The notes under the pieces: model-generated
What the model saw: only the letters and a program-made list of their open reading frames with translations
Told to the model about the DNA's origin: nothing
The model's database searches: none
Source: Mameliella sp. MMSF_3455
GTDB taxonomy: Bacteria > Pseudomonadota > Alphaproteobacteria > Rhodobacterales > Rhodobacteraceae
Reading direction: 5' to 3'
Length of the DNA stretch: 64,000 nt
NCBI RefSeq assembly: GCF_030733205.1
Contig: NZ_JASHJL010000007.1
Location: 1 to 64,000 of the forward strand
Made by a program: the position numbers and the translations under genes
Shown here: piece after piece, positions 15,200 through 24,853 of the stretch
Layout: every line of letters begins with the position of its first letter
Numbering within the stretch: the first letter of the stretch is position 1

Positions 15200-16840
15200 T
15201 CAGGAGGCAAGGTGCGGCAGGCGGGGGGCGGCGTCGAGCAGGGTTCGGGTGTAGGGATCCCGCGGCGCGGAGAAGATCCGCCCGGTCGGGCCTTGCTCGA
15301 CGATGCGGCCCCTCTGCATGACCATGACCCGGTCGGTGATCCCGCGCACCACCGACAGATCGTGGCTGATGAAGAGATAGGCCAGCCCGTAGCTGGCGCT
15401 GAGACCGGCGATCAGGTCGAGGATCTGCGCCCGCACGCGCACGTCCAGCGCCGAGACCGCCTCGTCGAAGACGATCAGCTCGGGCCGGATGATGAGCGCG
15501 CGGGCGATGGCGAGGCGCTGGCGTTGGCCGCCGGAAAAGGCGTGGATGTGTTTCTGCGCGTCGTCGGGGGACAAGCCGACGGCGGTGAGCGCCTCGGCGA
15601 TGGCATCCTCACGCGCCTTGCCCCGGAGCGGATCGGGCAGCAGGTGGAAAGGTTCGGAGATCAGCCGCGCGACCCGGTGGCGGGGGTTGAAGCTGCCGTA
15701 GGGGTCCTGGAAGACCACCTGCACCTTGCGCCGCACCTGCGGGTTGGGGCGGTGATGGGTGAAGACCGGCGTGGCGTCGAGCGTGATGACCCCCGAGGCG
15801 ATGGGCGTCAATCCCAGCAGGGCGCGGGTGAGGGTGGACTTGCCGCAGCCGGATTCGCCGACGAGGCCGACGCGTTCGCCGCGCCCGATGGCAAAGCTGA
15901 CATCGTCGACGGCGGTGAACCGGGGATGGGCGGCAAGGGGATGCGGACGCGGCAGCGGGTAGGTGCAGGTCACGCGCTGCGCCTCGAGCAGGGCGCCGCT
16001 GTCAGGACGCGGTGGCAGGTGCGGCTGATGGCCCGACGCTTCGAAGAGGGCGCGGGTATAGGGGTGGTCGCGACGGGCGATGAGCTGGTGCGTGGGAGCG
16101 CTTTCGACGATGCGGCCCTTTTGCATGACGGCGATGCGATGGGCCATGGCGGCGACCACGGCGAGGTCATGGGTGATCATCATCAGTGCCATGCCCTCGG
16201 TCCTCGTGAGGTCTTGCAGCAACTCGAGGATCTGTGCCTGGGTGGTCACGTCGAGCGCGGTGGTGGGTTCGTCCGCGATCAGCAGCCGGGGCCTGAGCGC
16301 GATGGCCATGGCGATGACCACGCGCTGGCGCTGGCCGCCGGAGAGTTCGTGCGGGTAGCGTGACAGCGGCAGGTCGAGACCGCAGCGGGCGAGCGCCTCT
16401 CTGGCGCGGGTGCGGGCCTCGGCCCGGGAGGTGCGGGGGGCGTGTTGCAGGATGGTTTCCGAGACCTGCGCGCCGATGCTCTGCACCGGGTTGAGCGCGG
16501 TCATCGGTTCCTGGAAGACCATGCCGATGTCGCGGCCCCGGATGTCGCAGAGCCTGCGTTCCGACAGCGCCAGCAGATCGGTGCCGTCCAGCACGATCCG
16601 CCCCGCGGCCCGCGCGCCCTGCGGCAGGAGGCCCATCGCCGCCAGCGCCGTCATCGATTTGCCGGAGCCGGATTCGCCGGTCAGGGCGAGGATTTCACCG
16701 GGCGCGATCGACAGCGAGATGGCGTCGAGGATTCGCGTGCCCTGGATCTCGACGGTGAGGGCGTGGATGTCGAGAAGGGGGGGCGCTGCCCCCGGCCTGC
16801 GGCCTCCCCCGGAGTATTTTTCGAGAGAAGAAGCCGTCAT
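15200..16840 (-). CDS. Peptide-type ABC transporter, fused double ATP-binding protein
   Basis: A 546-residue fusion of two DppD/DppF-type ATPases, as in YejF and GsiA. First domain: Walker A GESGSGKS (55-62), signature LSGGQRQRV, Walker B LLIADEPT. Second domain: Walker A GESGCGKS (about 327), signature [10 protein letters not shown], Walker B LIVFDEAV. Each domain has the C-terminal peptide-transporter extension ([11 protein letters not shown] and [13 protein letters not shown]). The start at 16840 overlaps the stop of the permease gene. The first 22 or so residues ([14 protein letters not shown]) are encoded by a copy of the intergenic repeat and are probably not functional. Confidence 0.9.
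   Translation of the reverse strand: MTASSLEKYSGGGRRPGAAPPLLDIHALTVEIQGTRILDAISLSIAPGEILALTGESGSGKSMTALAAMGLLPQGARAAGRIVLDGTDLLALSERRLCDIRGRDIGMVFQEPMTALNPVQSIGAQVSETILQHAPRTSRAEARTRAREALARCGLDLPLSRYPHELSGGQRQRVVIAMAIALRPRLLIADEPTTALDVTTQAQILELLQDLTRTEGMALMMITHDLAVVAAMAHRIAVMQKGRIVESAPTHQLIARRDHPYTRALFEASGHQPHLPPRPDSGALLEAQRVTCTYPLPRPHPLAAHPRFTAVDDVSFAIGRGERVGLVGESGCGKSTLTRALLGLTPIASGVITLDATPVFTHHRPNPQVRRKVQVVFQDPYGSFNPRHRVARLISEPFHLLPDPLRGKAREDAIAEALTAVGLSPDDAQKHIHAFSGGQRQRLAIARALIIRPELIVFDEAVSALDVRVRAQILDLIAGLSASYGLAYLFISHDLSVVRGITDRVMVMQRGRIVEQGPTGRIFSAPRDPYTRTLLDAAPRLPHLAS
16776..16833. repeat. GC-rich repeat, copy B, inside the ATPase gene
   Basis: Read on the minus strand it is TTCTTCTCTCGAAAAATACT, then CCGGGGGAGGCCGCAGGCC and GGGGGCAGCGCCCCCC. 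This is the same order of elements as copy A at 6188-6250. Here it encodes residues 3-22 of the fused ATPase, so a normally intergenic repeat has become coding. Confidence 0.55.
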
Positions 16841-17652
16841 GTGCGCAGGACCTTCAGCCGCGGGTCCAGCGCGTCGCGCAGCCCGTCGCCCAGCAGGTTC
16901 AGGCCCAGCACCATGAAGACGATCGCGAGGCCCGGGATCACGGCCACATGCGGGGCGAGGGAGACCAGCGTCTGGGCATCGGCCAGCATCCGCCCCCAGG
17001 AGGGGACCGGGGGCTGGGCGCCGAGGCCGACATAGCTGAGGCCGGCCTCGGCGAGGATGCCGAGGGAGAACTGGATGGTGCTTTGCACGATCAGCAGGTT
17101 GGCGATGTTGGGCAGGATGTGTTCGGCGCTGATCCGCAGCGTGGACTTGCCCGCGACACGGGCGGCGAGGATGAACTCGCGCGTCCAGAGCGACAGCGCG
17201 GCGCCGCGTGCGAGCCGGGCGAAGACGGGGATGTTGAAGATGCCGATGGCGAGGATGGCGTTGATCGCGCCGGGGCCGAAGACGGCGGTGATCAGGATGG
17301 CGATGACGAGGCTGGGAAAGGCGAAGATCAGGTCGGAGCTGCGCGAGATGAGCTCGTCCACGAGACCGCCCCTGTGGGCGGCGGCGGCGAGGCCGAGCGG
17401 GACGCCGAGCGTCAGGCCGATGCCCACGGCCACCAGCGCCACGGCGATGGAGGTGCGCGCGCCGACCATGAGCATGCTCAGGATGTCGCGGCCGAAGTGA
17501 TCGGTGCCCAGCAGGTGGGCGCCGCCCGGCGGCCGGAGGCGGCCCGGGATGTTCATCGCGGTGACGTCGCCCGGTGTCCAGACAAAGGACAGGGCCGCGG
17601 CGGCCAGGAAAAGCGCGGTGAGCAAACCGCCGAGGATCAGGTTGCGGCTCAT
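16837..17652 (-). CDS. Peptide-type ABC transporter permease, DppC-like
   Basis: A 271-residue inner-membrane permease with six helices. The conserved DppC segment HLLGTDHFGRDILSMLM lies at about 46-62 and the EAA-type loop is AARVAGKSTLRISAEHILPN. The ATG at 17652 overlaps the stop of the partner permease, and its own stop overlaps the ATPase start, giving a tightly coupled set. With the partner it forms the channel. Confidence 0.9.
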   Translation of the reverse strand: MSRNLILGGLLTALFLAAAALSFVWTPGDVTAMNIPGRLRPPGGAHLLGTDHFGRDILSMLMVGARTSIAVALVAVGIGLTLGVPLGLAAAAHRGGLVDELISRSSDLIFAFPSLVIAILITAVFGPGAINAILAIGIFNIPVFARLARGAALSLWTREFILAARVAGKSTLRISAEHILPNIANLLIVQSTIQFSLGILAEAGLSYVGLGAQPPVPSWGRMLADAQTLVSLAPHVAVIPGLAIVFMVLGLNLLGDGLRDALDPRLKVLRT

Positions 17653-18590
17653 CTGTGGCGCAGCCTCGGGTCGGCCAGCGCATAGGCGAGGTCGGTGAGG
17701 AAGTTCACGAGGATGACGGCAAAGACCAGCAGCATGACGGTGCTTTCCACCACGATCAGGTCGCGTTGCGAGATGGCCTGGAAGATCAGGCGCCCGAGGC
17801 CCGGGAGGTAGAAGACCTGCTCGATGATGATGCCCCCGGCGATGAGAAAGGAGAATTGCAGCCCGATGATGGTCAGCACCGGGATCAGCGCGTTGCGCAC
17901 CCCGTGCCGCCAGAGCGTCTGGGTGCGGGTCAGCCCCTTGGCGCGGGCGGTGCGGATATAGTCCTCTCCCAGCGCGTCGATGAGCGAGGAGCGCAGGACG
18001 CGGGCAAGGATGGCGGCCTGCGGCAGGGCCAGCGCCACGGCGGGCAGGGTCAGGGCACGGATGGCCTGTAGCGGGTCCTCCCAGCCGGGGAAGCCGCCGG
18101 AGGGGAAGATGCGCCAGGTGATGGCAAAGCCCAGCACGAGCAGCATGGCGAACCAGAAGTTCGGGATCGCGACGCCCAGTTGCGAGAAGGCCATGACGCC
18201 GAGGTCCGGTGCGCGGCCGCGGGTGGCGGCGGCAATGAGCCCCGCCGGGAAGGCCAGCAGAACCGCCAGCGTCAGCGCGAAAAGCGCCAGCGGCAGCGAG
18301 ATCCAGAGCCTTTCGCCGATGATTTCGGAGACCGGGGCGCGGTAGGTGTAGGACATGCCGAAGTCGCCGCTCAGCATGCCGGTTGTCCAGGCGAGGTAGC
18401 GTTGCCATTTCGGCAGATCGAGGCCCAGTTCCTGGCGCAGGGCGGCCAGGGTTTCGGGCTGGGCGTTGATGCCCAGCATGTAGCTGGCCGGATCGCCCGG
18501 GGCCACTTCGACGACGAGGAAGATTACCGCCGATGCGACGGCGAGGCTGAGGACCAGCGAGATCAGGCGTCGGGTGAGATAGGCCAGCAT
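17649..18590 (-). CDS. Peptide-type ABC transporter permease, DppB-like
   Basis: A 313-residue permease with the DppB N-terminus (YLTRRLISLVLSLAVASAVIFLVVEVAPGDPA), a periplasmic stretch and five further helices. The EAA loop reads YIRTARAKGLTRTQTLWRHGVRNALIPV. The start at 18590 gives the standard N-terminus; the frame is open further upstream but that part is not protein-like. It follows the dehalogenase gene by 67 bases. Confidence 0.9.
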   Translation of the reverse strand: MLAYLTRRLISLVLSLAVASAVIFLVVEVAPGDPASYMLGINAQPETLAALRQELGLDLPKWQRYLAWTTGMLSGDFGMSYTYRAPVSEIIGERLWISLPLALFALTLAVLLAFPAGLIAAATRGRAPDLGVMAFSQLGVAIPNFWFAMLLVLGFAITWRIFPSGGFPGWEDPLQAIRALTLPAVALALPQAAILARVLRSSLIDALGEDYIRTARAKGLTRTQTLWRHGVRNALIPVLTIIGLQFSFLIAGGIIIEQVFYLPGLGRLIFQAISQRDLIVVESTVMLLVFAVILVNFLTDLAYALADPRLRHR

Positions 18591-18657
18591 TGGGGCACCG
18601 TATGATTGGCCCGTGGCGGCGTCCAGAGGGTTGCAGGCGGCGGGCCGGTCCGGGGGA

Positions 18658-19542
18658 TCAGTCCGGCGTGGACAGGAAGCCCTGCAACGCCTCGGTCGTC
18701 TCGGCCGGGGACTGGTCGACGAAGAAATGCCCGCCGGGGATCGCGCGGGCCCGCATGTGATCCAGCCGGGGCGCCCAGGTGGCGGGCACGTCGTAGGCCC
18801 GCGCCATTGCGCCCTCGGCGCCATAGAGCACCAGCGCTGGGCAGGTCACGCGCCGGTCGAGGTCGTCCGTGTCATGCTGCAGGTCGATGTCCAGCGCCGC
18901 GCGGTAGTCGTCGTTCATCGCGCGGCGGCACTCTGGATCGGCCCATGCGGCGCGGTAGGCATCGAGCTGGGCAGGCGGGAAATCCGACAGGTCCGCCTTG
19001 CCGAAGCCCAGCAGGCAGCGGGTGTAGAAGGTCTCTGGGTCGGCGGCGATCAGGGTTTCCGGGAACGGTTCCGGCTGGGCGAGGAAGAACCAGTGGTAAT
19101 AGCCCCTTGCGACGTCGTGGGTCAGGTCCGTCAGCAGGTGGTGGGTGGGCACGATGTCCATGACCGTCAGCGAGCGCAGGGCCTCGGGCGCGTCGAGCGC
19201 GAGGCGGTGCGCGGTACGGGCGCCGCGATCGTGTCCGACAAGGTGAAAGCTCTCATGGCCGAGGTGCTGCATCAGGGCCAGCTGGTCGCGGGCCATGTTG
19301 CGAAAGCTGTAGCTGGCGACGCCTGCGGGCTTGTCGCTTTCGCCGTAGCCGCGCAGATCGGGGCAGATGACGGTGAAATCTCGGGCGAGGGTGGGGGCGA
19401 CCTCGGCCCACATGGCGCGGGTCTGGGGAAAACCGTGCAGCAACAGCAGCGGCGGCCCGGAGCCGCCGTGTTCATAGGCGATCCGCGTGCCGTCAAGCTC
19501 GGCGCTGGCAGGGGTGAATCCGGGGATGTCGTTGCGGAGCAT
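18658..19542 (-). CDS. Haloacetate (fluoroacetate) dehalogenase-type alpha/beta hydrolase
   Basis: A 294-residue hydrolase close in pattern to fluoroacetate dehalogenases. HGFPQT (36-41) forms the oxyanion region. The nucleophile is D105 in GHDRGAR, with R106 and R109 as the carboxylate-binding arginines. H150-W151 in YYHWFF match the halide pocket, the acid is probably D129 in VMDIVPT, and the base is the histidine of GGHFF near the C-terminus. An epoxide hydrolase is the main alternative, but the DRGAR and HW motifs favour haloacetate. The start at 19542 was chosen over 19647, which adds non-protein-like residues. It sits between the binding-protein and permease genes of a peptide-type ABC importer, an unusual place for this enzyme. 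Confidence 0.85.
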   Translation of the reverse strand: MLRNDIPGFTPASAELDGTRIAYEHGGSGPPLLLLHGFPQTRAMWAEVAPTLARDFTVICPDLRGYGESDKPAGVASYSFRNMARDQLALMQHLGHESFHLVGHDRGARTAHRLALDAPEALRSLTVMDIVPTHHLLTDLTHDVARGYYHWFFLAQPEPFPETLIAADPETFYTRCLLGFGKADLSDFPPAQLDAYRAAWADPECRRAMNDDYRAALDIDLQHDTDDLDRRVTCPALVLYGAEGAMARAYDVPATWAPRLDHMRARAIPGGHFFVDQSPAETTEALQGFLSTPD

Positions 19543-19698
19543 GGCGTTCAGCCTCCTGTCACGCAGAGGATTTCGTCCCGGCCGGGGGGCTGAGAAGCGG
19601 CGTCTGGGAAATGGGTCGTCGGGCGGGCTGGTCCCATGCCCTTTCACGACGGCCCGAAGGCAAGCGCGCCCTGTCCACCGACAAGGCGCGCCCCGGGG

Positions 19699-21168
19699 TT
19701 ACTGTGTCCAGCGCACCTGCGCCAGCGGGTTTGCCTGGGTCGGCTGGTTGACCCACAGGCCCTCGATCCGGGCATCGGCGACGGTGGGGAAGGCCAGCTG
19801 GAACAGGAAGCCGTTGACGTAGTCGCGGGCGATCAGCGTCTGTGCCTCGGCCAGCATGTCCGACCGTGCCGCCGGGTCGGTGGTGGCGTTCAGGGTCGTC
19901 ATCAGGGCCCGGAACTCTTGGCTGTCGTACTGGAAGTAATAGTCGGGCCGGGCGTAGATGCCGATGTCGAGCGGTTCGGTATGGCTGACGATGGTCAGTC
20001 CGTAGCCCTTGCCCTTGAACACTTCCTCCAGCCACTGCGCCCATTCCAGGTTGGTGATCTCGGCCTCGATCCCGACATTGCGCAGTTGCGCGGCGATGAT
20101 CTCTCCGCCGCGGCGGGCGTAGGAGGGGGGCGGCAGCTTGAGCGTTGTCTTGAACCCTTCTGCATAGCCCGCGTCCACCAGCAACATGCGCGCGCGGTCG
20201 GGATCATGCGGCGACAGGCCGGTCAGGTCGACGTAATCGGGGTTGTGCGGCGCGAAATGCGTGCCGATGGGCGTGCCCAGGCCGAACATGGCGCCGTCGA
20301 TGATCGCCTGCCGGTCGATGGCATGAGCCACCGCCTCGCGCACGCGGGGATCGTCGAAGGGCGGCTGCTTGTTGTTCATCGCCAGGATCGTCTCGCCCTC
20401 GGACGAGCCGAGCAGCACCTGGAATCGCGGGTCGCCCTGGAACTGGGGCAGGTTTTCGGGTGCCGGGTAGCCGGAGAACACGTCGATGTCCTGCGCCATC
20501 ATGGCGGCGAATGCGGCGGTCGGGTCCGAGATGAACTTGAACGTGGCCTCTGTCAGATGGGGCGCATCGCCCCAGTAGTCGGCATTCTGCACCAGGCGGA
20601 CGCTGTCGCCCTTGCGCCATTCATCAAACTTGAACGGGCCGGTGCCGATGGGGGTCTGCTGGATGTCCTCGATGCTTTCGGGGGCCACCATGACCGCGTC
20701 GCCCCAGGCCAGGTTGAACAGCAGGTTGCCGTTGGGCGCATTCAGGGTCAGCTCGACCGTGGCGGGGTCGATCACCGTGACCTCGGCAATGTCGGAAAAC
20801 AGCGCCTTCTGGGCGTTGGTGCTGTCCTCGGCCCGGGCGCGGTCGAGGCTGAACTTGACGTCCTCGGCGTCGAAGGTGGTGCCATCGTGAAAGACGACAC
20901 CCTCGGCGAGGTGGAAGGTATAGGTCAGCCCGTCGTCGGAGATCTCCCATGTGCGGGCCAGTGCCGGGACGATGGCGCCATCGCCGGTGAACCGGGTCAG
21001 ACCTTCGAAGACATTGGAATAGAGCACGCTGTCGATCGCCCCGGCGGCGGCAGAGGTCGGATCGAGGTGCGGCGGTTCCAGCTGGATCGCGATGGTCAGG
21101 TCGGTCTGCTGGGCAAGCGCCGCGGTCCCGCCCAGAAGGGCGGCGGCGAGGGTAAGGCGGAATGTCAT
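19699..21168 (-). CDS. Peptide-type ABC transporter substrate-binding protein
   Basis: A 489-residue periplasmic binding protein of the SBP_bac_5 family (DppA/OppA). Signal peptide 1-18 (AALA|QQTD) and the conserved segments [21 protein letters not shown] and [12 protein letters not shown] are present. The start at 21168 gives the signal peptide. It heads the importer operon: binding protein, dehalogenase, two permeases, fused ATPase. An inverted repeat, GCGCGCC/GGCGCGC, at 19669-19697 follows the stop and may limit read-through so that the binding protein is made in excess. Confidence 0.88.
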   Translation of the reverse strand: MTFRLTLAAALLGGTAALAQQTDLTIAIQLEPPHLDPTSAAAGAIDSVLYSNVFEGLTRFTGDGAIVPALARTWEISDDGLTYTFHLAEGVVFHDGTTFDAEDVKFSLDRARAEDSTNAQKALFSDIAEVTVIDPATVELTLNAPNGNLLFNLAWGDAVMVAPESIEDIQQTPIGTGPFKFDEWRKGDSVRLVQNADYWGDAPHLTEATFKFISDPTAAFAAMMAQDIDVFSGYPAPENLPQFQGDPRFQVLLGSSEGETILAMNNKQPPFDDPRVREAVAHAIDRQAIIDGAMFGLGTPIGTHFAPHNPDYVDLTGLSPHDPDRARMLLVDAGYAEGFKTTLKLPPPSYARRGGEIIAAQLRNVGIEAEITNLEWAQWLEEVFKGKGYGLTIVSHTEPLDIGIYARPDYYFQYDSQEFRALMTTLNATTDPAARSDMLAEAQTLIARDYVNGFLFQLAFPTVADARIEGLWVNQPTQANPLAQVRWTQ

Positions 21169-21277
21169 GTCGGTTCCCCTGTTGCTTTGGGGTCGAGTGT
21201 TGCGCTTTGCCGGGCGCGGTTCAAGCACGGGCTGCAAATGGGCTCTGGTTCTGCGTTGCAGCAAATGATAGGTGGGT

Positions 21278-21294
21278 GCGCAACTTTGTTGCGC
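21278..21294. promoter_or_regulatory. Inverted repeat upstream of panB
   Basis: GCGCAAC and GTTGCGC are perfect complements separated by TTT. The repeat lies in the 183-base region between the divergent binding-protein and panB starts, 58 bases before the panB ATG. It may be an operator for either gene. Confidence 0.35.
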
Positions 21295-21351
21295 GAGGGG
21301 CGTCGGACCTTGTCCGGTCCTTGCGCCACGCTCAGGGAGGAGGCCCAGGCG

Positions 21352-22185
21352 ATGAGTGCAACCGCGAAGAAGACAGCGCTAATGGCGGAGGATATCCGCG
21401 CCCGCAAAGGCGGCGAACCGCTGGTCAGCCTGACGGCCTATACCACGCCGATGGCGCAGATGATGGACGCGCATTGCGATTTCGTGCTGGTCGGCGACAG
21501 CGTGGGCATGGTGCTGCACGGGCTGCCCTCGACCCTGGGCGTGACGATGGAGATGATGATCCTGCATGGTCAGGCGGTGGCGCGGGGCCTGTCCAGCGCC
21601 ATGATGGTGATCGACATGCCCTTTGGATCCTACGAGGAAAGTCCCCAGCAGGCCTTTCGCAATGCCGCGCGGCTGATGGCCGAAACCGGCGCGGGCGCGG
21701 TCAAGCTGGAAGGCGGGGTGGAGATGGCGCCGACGATCGCCTTTCTGGTGAAACGCGGTATACCGGTCATGGCGCATGTCGGTCTGACGCCTCAGTCGAT
21801 CAACACGCTGGGCGGCTACAAGGTGCAGGGGCGCGGCACGGCGGGCGAGGCGCTGATGGCCGATGCCCGCGCCGTCGCCGAGGCGGGGGCGTTTTCGGTG
21901 GTGCTGGAAAAGGTGCCTGCCTCGCTGGCCGACGCGGTGACGGGCGCGGTGTCGATCCCGACCATCGGCATCGGAGCGGGACCCGGCTGTGACGGGCAGA
22001 TACTTGTCGTGGACGACATGCTGGGGCTGTTCACGGCCTTCAAGGCGAAATTCGTGAAACGCTACGCGACCCTGGGCGCGGACGGCGAGGCGGCGATTGC
22101 CGACTATGCCCGCGAGGTCCGCGCGCGGAGCTTCCCCGCGCCCGAGCATGTCTTTGGCGACGACGCGCCGGAGGGCAAGGCATGA
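21352..22185 (+). CDS. panB: 3-methyl-2-oxobutanoate hydroxymethyltransferase
   Basis: A 277-residue enzyme that transfers a hydroxymethyl group from 5,10-methylenetetrahydrofolate to ketoisovalerate, the first step of pantothenate synthesis. The metal and substrate site is in [13 protein letters not shown], and the KLEGG motif and the catalytic glutamate in VLEKVP are present, as is [15 protein letters not shown] strong AGGGAGGAGG precedes the ATG at 21352. The stop overlaps the panC start, so the two pathway genes are coupled. Confidence 0.96.
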   Translation: MSATAKKTALMAEDIRARKGGEPLVSLTAYTTPMAQMMDAHCDFVLVGDSVGMVLHGLPSTLGVTMEMMILHGQAVARGLSSAMMVIDMPFGSYEESPQQAFRNAARLMAETGAGAVKLEGGVEMAPTIAFLVKRGIPVMAHVGLTPQSINTLGGYKVQGRGTAGEALMADARAVAEAGAFSVVLEKVPASLADAVTGAVSIPTIGIGAGPGCDGQILVVDDMLGLFTAFKAKFVKRYATLGADGEAAIADYAREVRARSFPAPEHVFGDDAPEGKA

Positions 22186-23024
22186 TCGCGCCGATCGTCC
22201 GCAGCGTCGCCGAGCTGCGCCAGCTGACCGACGGCTGGCGCCGCGCGGGGGAAACCATTGGTGCGGTGCCGACGATGGGGGCGCTGCATGACGGCCACCT
22301 CAGCCTTGTCGCGGCGGCCAAGGACCGCTGTGATCGGGTGATCGTGACGATCTTTGTCAATCCAAGGCAGTTCAACAGCCGCGAGGATTACGAGAAATAT
22401 CCGCGTACCGAACATGACGACGCCCGCAAGCTCGAGCGATTTGCCGTCGACGCGATCTTTGTCCCCGACGGGGACGAGATGTACCCGCAGGGGTTTGCGA
22501 CCGGCGTGTCCGTGTCCGGCCTGACCGACGTTCTGTGCGGCGCGCACCGGCCCGGACATTTCGACGGGGTGGCCACGGTGGTGACCAAGCTGCTGTTGCA
22601 GACCGCCGCCGACCGGGCCTTTTTCGGCGAGAAGGACTGGCAGCAGTTGCAGGTGGTGCGGCGGCTGGTGGCCGATCTGAACATCCCCTGCGAAATCCTG
22701 GGCTGCCCGACGATCCGCGAGATCGACGGGCTGGCCATGTCCTCTCGCAACCTGCTGCTGTCCGACATGGCGCGGGCACGGGCGGCGGCCCTGAACGAGG
22801 CGCTGGAGGAGATGGCTGAAGGGTTGCGCGCCGGGCGTTCGGCCTCTGATCTGCGCCCCGGGGCAGAGGCGCGGCTGGCGGCGGCGGGCTTTACGCAGGT
22901 CGAATACCTGGACCTGCGCGCCAATGACGACCTGTCGCTGCTGGACCGGCCCGAACGGCCCGCGCGCCTGCTGGTCGCGGCCTGGCTTGCCGGGGTGCGG
23001 TTGATCGACAATATCGCGGTGTGA
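22182..23024 (+). CDS. panC: Pantothenate synthetase
   Basis: A 280-residue enzyme that joins pantoate and beta-alanine using ATP. The HxGH-type motif is in [14 protein letters not shown] (about 29-42), the pantoate pocket is in [18 protein letters not shown], the motif [12 protein letters not shown] is present, and the KMSKS-like loop is MSSRNLLLS. It is second in the panB-panC operon with a four-base overlap. Confidence 0.96.
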   Translation: MIAPIVRSVAELRQLTDGWRRAGETIGAVPTMGALHDGHLSLVAAAKDRCDRVIVTIFVNPRQFNSREDYEKYPRTEHDDARKLERFAVDAIFVPDGDEMYPQGFATGVSVSGLTDVLCGAHRPGHFDGVATVVTKLLLQTAADRAFFGEKDWQQLQVVRRLVADLNIPCEILGCPTIREIDGLAMSSRNLLLSDMARARAAALNEALEEMAEGLRAGRSASDLRPGAEARLAAAGFTQVEYLDLRANDDLSLLDRPERPARLLVAAWLAGVRLIDNIAV

Positions 23025-23041
23025 GCGCCGGGCGCCGGGGC

Positions 23042-23458
23042 CTAGTAACAGCCGGAATGCCCGCCCATGGCCCCGCGGTCGACGACCAGCATGACCTCGG
23101 CCCATCCGCGTCCGCAGACATAGACCTCGACCGCAGAGGGGCGGCCCGCGCGGACATCCGCGACAAAGCCCTGCGCCGCGCCAAGGTCGACGATGCCGGG
23201 AATGCGCGCGCGGGCATCGCGGGCATGAAAGATGGGATCACCCGTGTCGCCCTGCTGGCGCAGCCCGAAGCGATGATAATTGGCACGGTCCTGCTGGATC
23301 ACCGCGCGGGGATCGGTCAGGCGGGTGCCGCGCGAATTGTAAAGATCGTCGGTCCCGATGGTCGCTCCGTACCAGGCGACCTCGCCCCAGTCCTGGGCCT
23401 GTGCCAGCGGTGCGCCAAGGCCCCAGAGCGCGGCGGCGAGGATGGCAACGCGAGTCAT
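23042..23458 (-). CDS. Small secreted protein, unknown function
   Basis: A 138-residue protein with a clear signal peptide (MTRVAILAAALWGLGAPLAQA). The mature part has DWGEVAWYGATIGTDDLYNSRGTRLTDPRAVIQQDRANYHRFG, a VEVYVCGRGWAEVML stretch and a C-terminal cysteine that may pair with the internal one. I do not recognise a family. The start at 23458 was preferred because AAAGGG lies seven bases upstream; an ATG five codons earlier (23473) is possible. It converges on panC. Confidence 0.6.
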   Translation of the reverse strand: MTRVAILAAALWGLGAPLAQAQDWGEVAWYGATIGTDDLYNSRGTRLTDPRAVIQQDRANYHRFGLRQQGDTGDPIFHARDARARIPGIVDLGAAQGFVADVRAGRPSAVEVYVCGRGWAEVMLVVDRGAMGGHSGCY

Positions 23459-23523
23459 GTGAAACCCTTTCATGCAATACCGCGCAAAGGATCGGAGCGG
23501 GCCGCGGCCCTGTCAACGAAACT

Positions 23524-24795
23524 CTAGGGCAACAGCAGCTTTTCCAGCGTGCGGCCCATGACCTTGGCGCTGTCGAGCATATCGGTCACGCCGACCCATT
23601 CATCGGGTTTGTGCGCCAGTTCCAGAACCCCCGGCCCGTAGGCGATGCAGTTCTGCAGCCGCCCGATGCGGTCGATGTGTTTCTGGTCGTAGGACCCGGG
23701 CGAGGCGACGTACTCCGGCGCCTGTCCCAGCACGTCGCCGATGGCTTCGGCCACCGTCGTCACCACCGGCGCGTCCTGCGCCGTCATCGAGGGGTCGATG
23801 CGGTTGATGTCGCGGATCGCGTAGTCGAACCGGGGGCGGCGGGTCTTGAGATCGTCGAGCAGGGCAATGACCTCGCCGCGCACCTCGTCGTAGGCCTCTT
23901 CGACGAGGAACCGCCGGTCGATCACCATGCGGCAGCTGTCGGGGACATTGGGTGCGGGCAGGCCGGTGAAATCCTCCAGCTCCGGTTCGCCCCCGTGGAC
24001 CGAGTTGATGTTGAGCGTCGATTGCCGTGCGGCCTCTGGCGTGACGGGCATGGCGGTTTCCCGCGTTGTCAGAGAGGGGAACAGCCGGTCCTCGAAGGCC
24101 TGCATCACGGCGCCCATGTGGCGCACGGCGCAATCGCCGAGGAAGGGCATGGAGCCATGCGCGATCTCTCCCTTGGTCTCGATCTCGGCCCACCAGGCGC
24201 CGCGATGGCCCAGGCAGATGCGGTCCTTGTTGAGCGGCTCGGGGATGATGACGTGCTGTACCCTGTCGGGCGAAAAATACCCCAGCCGGGCCAGATGCGC
24301 GACGCCGCCGTAGCCGCCGGTTTCCTCGTCCGCGGTGCCGGAAATCTCGATGGCACCGGCAAAGTCGGGGTGTTCGGCGATGAAACATTCTGCGGCGATG
24401 ATCGAGGCGGCCAGCCCGCCCTTCATGTCGCAGGTGCCACGGCCATAGATCCTGTCGCCGTCCAGTTCGGCCCCAAAGGGATCGCGGGTCCAGCCGTGGC
24501 CGACCTCGACCACGTCGATATGGCTGTTGAAATGCACGCAGTCACCGGGGCGCGTGCCCTCGCGCCGGGCGATCACGTTCCAGCGCGGGTAACGGTCGCT
24601 GTCGCCCGGCGCGCCGGTCGCACGGATCAGCTCGCAGGTGAACCCCGAGGGCGCGAGGCGCTGTTGCAAGAGCTCGCAGATCTCGCGGTAGTGCCGGCCC
24701 GGCGGGTTCAGCGTGGGCAAACGGACAAGGGCCTGGGTCAGCGCGATCAGGTCGTCGCGGGCGGCATCGATCCGCGCGAAAAGGGAATCTGTCAT
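23524..24795 (-). CDS. M20-family metallopeptidase (ArgE/DapE-like)
   Basis: A 423-residue zinc hydrolase. The first metal ligands are in HFNSHIDVVEVGHGW (His, Asp), followed by GRGTCDMKGG with the bridging aspartate and SGTADEETGGYGG with the catalytic and ligand glutamates. The dimerisation domain lies in the middle, and the late histidine ligand is in ELAHKPDEWV. It is annotated in related genomes as an acetylornithine deacetylase or succinyl-diaminopimelate desuccinylase, but the true substrate cannot be told. The start at 24795 gives a normal N-terminus. Confidence 0.85.
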   Translation of the reverse strand: MTDSLFARIDAARDDLIALTQALVRLPTLNPPGRHYREICELLQQRLAPSGFTCELIRATGAPGDSDRYPRWNVIARREGTRPGDCVHFNSHIDVVEVGHGWTRDPFGAELDGDRIYGRGTCDMKGGLAASIIAAECFIAEHPDFAGAIEISGTADEETGGYGGVAHLARLGYFSPDRVQHVIIPEPLNKDRICLGHRGAWWAEIETKGEIAHGSMPFLGDCAVRHMGAVMQAFEDRLFPSLTTRETAMPVTPEAARQSTLNINSVHGGEPELEDFTGLPAPNVPDSCRMVIDRRFLVEEAYDEVRGEVIALLDDLKTRRPRFDYAIRDINRIDPSMTAQDAPVVTTVAEAIGDVLGQAPEYVASPGSYDQKHIDRIGRLQNCIAYGPGVLELAHKPDEWVGVTDMLDSAKVMGRTLEKLLLP

Positions 24796-24853
24796 GCGCA
24801 AAGTTTCTGCCGCTTGTCGCGACGGCGCAAGGGGGCGCAGCCGCGACCGGTGC

